DNA of 64,000 nucleotides. Origin: Agmasoma carcini (nom. nud.) (taxonomy: Eukaryota; Microsporidia; Thelohaniidae). Below, in pieces: positions 63,653 to 64,000 of the stretch. The position numbers were made by a program, and so were the translations under genes. The notes beneath the pieces are model-generated. The model saw nothing but the letters and a program-made list of their open reading frames with translations. It was not told the DNA's origin and did no database searches. Within the stretch, counting starts at the first letter, position 1. Each line of letters starts with the position of its first letter. Where the stretch lies: assembly GCA_029232285.1 (NCBI GenBank), contig JAOXFI010000012.1:41082-105081 (forward strand). The letters run 5' to 3'.

Positions 63653-63793
63653 ATGGAATTAGTTGATGATGAGATGAGGGAAAACAACAATAACAGTGAA
63701 GAATTTATCAAAACTTTGTTTTTAAAAGGCTTTGAAATGCTTAGTGTGATTTTTATTGTGTTATTTATATTTATTCTTGATGGAATGACTTAA
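63653..63793 (+). CDS. 46-residue tail-anchored-type small protein
   Basis: A short protein: acidic/Asn-rich head (MELVDDEMRENNNNSEEF), a Lys, then a C-terminal hydrophobic segment (GFEMLSVIFIVLFIFILDG) near the end, the layout of a tail-anchored membrane protein. The sequence before the ATG, 'aaaaattttaacccacgtcc', contains the A-run/T-run/CCC start signal, which is why I call it despite the size. Family not recognised. Confidence 0.5.
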   Translation: MELVDDEMRENNNNSEEFIKTLFLKGFEMLSVIFIVLFIFILDGMT

Positions 63794-63795
63794 AT

Positions 63796-64000
63796 ATTTA
63801 GTTAGTTTAGTCAGATTAGTTAGTTAGTTAGTCAATCAGATTAGTTAGTTAGTTAGTCAATCAGATTAGTTAGTTAGTTGGTCAATCATATTAGTTAGTT
63901 AGTTAGTCAATCATATTAGTTAGTTAGTTAGTTTAGTCAGATTAGTTAGTTAGTTAGTCAATCAGATTAGTTAGTTAGTTAGTCAATCAGATTAGTTAGT
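63796..64000. repeat. minisatellite 'agttagttagttagtcaatc'
   Basis: Tandem units of about 28 bases made of 'agattagttagttagttagt' and 'caatc', running off the window end. Confidence 0.93.

Overview
The window looks like nuclear DNA of a microsporidian (obligate intracellular fungal relative). Three lines of evidence support this. Strongly AT-rich sequence separates short, intron-less eukaryotic genes. Most genes start right after a short A/T-rich run ending in CC or CCC just before ATG, the kind of start signal described for microsporidia. The gene set is a reduced eukaryotic one: eS17, eL8, prolyl-tRNA synthetase, poly(A) polymerase, Sec11, RPA2, H2A, HIRA, ADA2, Mak21/Noc1-like, HscB/Jac1-like, pyruvate dehydrogenase E1 beta, DHFR, photolyase, Skt5/Chs4-like. 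Genus cannot be fixed from sequence alone. At about 30 genes in 64 kb it is far less dense than a compact Encephalitozoon-type genome.

Layout. 0.6-17.9 kb: RPA2-like, amino-acid permease, a possible Uso1/p115 head-like protein, an unknown coiled-coil protein, PDH E1 beta, Skt5/Chs4-like Sel1 protein, PAP2 phosphatase, a Sec11-like pseudoenzyme, an unknown helical protein, eS17 and the apparently active Sec11. 17.9-21.3 kb: transposon graveyard (two ISXO2/Merlin-type fossils). 21.3-29.3 kb: unknown protein, ProRS, eL8, poly(A) polymerase, two odd low-complexity proteins and tRNA-Val. 29.3-35.7 kb: gene desert with a Tc1/mariner fossil. 35.7-42.4 kb: ADA2, H2A, tRNA-Lys, forkhead-like factor and HIRA, so chromatin genes are frequent here. 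42.4-51.8 kb: second desert with Tc1/mariner and LINE-type fossils and two paralogous tiny secreted proteins. 51.8-64 kb: photolyase, DHFR, SF1 helicase, Mak21-like, HscB-like, AIG1-like and small membrane proteins, each separated by a different minisatellite.

The space between genes is explained by four things: fossils of transposases; a dispersed, comparatively GC-rich ~300-450 bp element present in at least a dozen copies on both strands; hairpin (foldback) elements sharing one terminal motif; and locus-specific minisatellites close to gene ends, some of which run into coding sequence. The most interesting items are the Sec11 pseudoenzyme beside the active Sec11, the tiny secreted protein family, the HscB-like protein without HPD, and the dispersed element family. 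All functional calls come from reading protein motifs by eye; no database search was run.
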